Of a DNA stretch of 14,201 nucleotides, positions 13,237 to 14,201 are shown in pieces; within the stretch, counting starts at the first letter, position 1, and each line of letters starts with the position of its first letter. The notes below the pieces were generated by a model, which saw only the letters and a list, made by a program, of their open reading frames with translations, was not told the origin of the DNA and ran no database searches. The stretch is taken from assembly GCA_900552585.1 (NCBI GenBank), contig USAB01000044.1:1-14201 (forward strand). The letters run 5' to 3'. Position numbers and translations under genes: made by a program. Origin of the DNA: an uncultured Coriobacteriaceae bacterium. Lineage in GTDB: Bacteria > Actinomycetota > Coriobacteriia > Coriobacteriales > Eggerthellaceae.

Positions 13237-14133
13237 ATGAACCTGAAACAGCTGCGGTACTTCGTGGCCATTGCCGAAGAGCACCAGATCACCGCTGCAG
13301 CACGGCGGCTCCATATCAGCCAGCCCCCGCTGAGCTACGAGCTGGCGCAGTTGGAAAAGGAGCTCGGCACGCAGCTGGTCGTCCGCGGCGCCCGCAACGC
13401 GCGCCTTACCGACGCCGGCCAGATACTCTACCAACGCGCCCTGCGCATCCTGGAAATGACGAACGCCACGGAGCGTGAGGTCGCGGCGTTCGGGCAAGGC
13501 CTGCGGGGCATGTTGAGCATCGGCACCATCTCGTCTTCCGGCAGCGTGGTGCCGAACCGGAGCCTGCGGGAATACTTCGCCGAGCATCCCGATATCACGC
13601 TGGAGGTGCATGAGGGCAACACGTACCAGATACTGGAAATGTTGCGAAGCGGCATCGTCGACGTAGGTGTGGTCCGCACGCCGTTCAAAGCGGCGGGATT
13701 GGGCTGCGTGTATGCAGAGCCCGAGCCCATGGTGGCGTTCATGGGCGGCGAATGGGAGCAGCGGTTCGCCGACCGCTCCGTACTGCATCCGACCGACCTG
13801 GCCGGCGCGCCCCTGATCGTCTACCGCCGATTCGAATCGCTGATCAGAGAATCCTTTGACGAGCGGGGTATTGCGCCGAATATCGTCTGCATAAACGACG
13901 ATGCGCGCACCACGGTGATGTGGGCGCGCATCGGATACGGCATCGGCCTGGCCCCCTATTCGCTGACGCAGATCTTCGCGGACTTGACGCTTGCCTGGAA
14001 GAAGCTTGATTGCCCCGAGCTTGTTACGCGGCAAGCCGCAGTATGGGACGCCACGCGATTCCGCTCTCCGCTGGTGGAGCGCTTCATCGCCCTGTTCCCG
14101 AAGGCGGAACAGCAGCCGAAGGGCGGAGGCTGA
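13237..14133 (+). CDS. LysR-family transcriptional regulator
   Basis: A 298-residue LysR-type regulator of normal length. Residues 1-60 form the winged HTH: MNLKQLRYFVAIAEE, ITAAARRLHISQPPLSYEL, LEKELGTQLVVRG. From about residue 90 (GMLSIGTISSSGS) follows the two-lobed effector domain, with HPDITLEVHEGNT, LRSGIVDVGVVR and the late IGYGIGLAPYSL stretch. The ATG at 13237 gives the classical N-terminus; a TTG-type start 54 bases upstream lies in the promoter region and is rejected. The ribosome site is weak (GGGGAT). Its target is probably itself or a neighbour outside the window, since LysR genes usually sit beside what they regulate; the sequence does not reveal the ligand. Confidence 0.92.
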   Translation: MNLKQLRYFVAIAEEHQITAAARRLHISQPPLSYELAQLEKELGTQLVVRGARNARLTDAGQILYQRALRILEMTNATEREVAAFGQGLRGMLSIGTISSSGSVVPNRSLREYFAEHPDITLEVHEGNTYQILEMLRSGIVDVGVVRTPFKAAGLGCVYAEPEPMVAFMGGEWEQRFADRSVLHPTDLAGAPLIVYRRFESLIRESFDERGIAPNIVCINDDARTTVMWARIGYGIGLAPYSLTQIFADLTLAWKKLDCPELVTRQAAVWDATRFRSPLVERFIALFPKAEQQPKGGG

Positions 14134-14138
14134 TAAGC

Positions 14139-14201
14139 CTACTTCGCTGCCGCAGTGGCTGCAGCGGGGGCAGGCCTTTCCCCCAACCCCCGAGTCGTAT
14201 G
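14139..14201 (-). CDS. Possible C-terminal end of a convergent gene
   Basis: On the minus strand an open frame enters from the right edge and ends in TAG 5 bases beyond the stop of the LysR-family gene. The visible 20 residues end in PAPAAATAAAK, an Ala-rich tail common at protein ends in GC-rich genomes. With only 63 bases, an open frame by chance is quite possible; no product can be named. Confidence 0.3.
   Translation of the reverse strand, partial: HTTRGLGERPAPAAATAAAK

Overview
The window is GC-rich (AT-rich only in short intergenic stretches), densely coding, and reads as chromosome from a strictly or facultatively anaerobic, Gram-positive-type bacterium. The pointers are a hybrid-cluster protein (Hcp), a D-alanylation (dlt) operon, a CidA/LrgA-CidB/LrgB pair and no outer-membrane genes. 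High GC plus this set would suit a Coriobacteriia (Eggerthellaceae-like) actinobacterium, but that placement is inference. I see no rRNA, tRNA, CRISPR, transposase or phage genes.

Layout. Bases 1-332 hold the 3' end of hcp (+). From about 9.53 kb down to 0.46 kb nearly everything is on the minus strand: the dlt operon (dltA, dltB, dltC, a small DltX-like membrane protein, dltD); then a three-gene ECF-type nickel/cobalt transporter (nikM with fused extra domain, nikQ, nikO); then murI and a Nudix hydrolase, ending in a terminator that faces hcp. From 9.8 kb most genes are on the plus strand: an unrecognised HTH/coiled-coil protein, lrgA-lrgB, then a divergent pair (HxlR-family regulator on minus, thioredoxin on plus), then a LysR-family regulator. 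A possible convergent gene end lies at the right edge.

How the genes work together. The dlt products would activate D-alanine (DltA), load it on a carrier (DltC), move it across the membrane (DltB, DltX-like) and put it on a teichoic-acid-type polymer (DltD). MurI supplies D-glutamate for peptidoglycan and LrgAB-type proteins are linked to murein hydrolase control or metabolite export, so cell-envelope functions dominate. The transporter genes are translationally coupled and preceded by a perfect inverted repeat that looks like a NikR operator, pointing to nickel.

Most noteworthy points: (1) dltA is broken by one extra base in a seven-base homopolymer (C7 in the coding strand), with clean DltA reading frame on both sides: a candidate phase-variable switch, recoding site, true pseudogene or sequencing error; (2) a 93-residue protein between dltC and dltD ends in a DltX-like Tyr-x-x-Phe tail but is about twice the usual DltX length and in an unusual place; (3) the transporter ATPase has a 50-residue histidine-rich N-terminal extension; (4) the GTGTGAC-N13-GTCACAC operator; (5) an HxlR regulator with conserved Cys divergent from a thioredoxin, with repeats over the shared promoter region.
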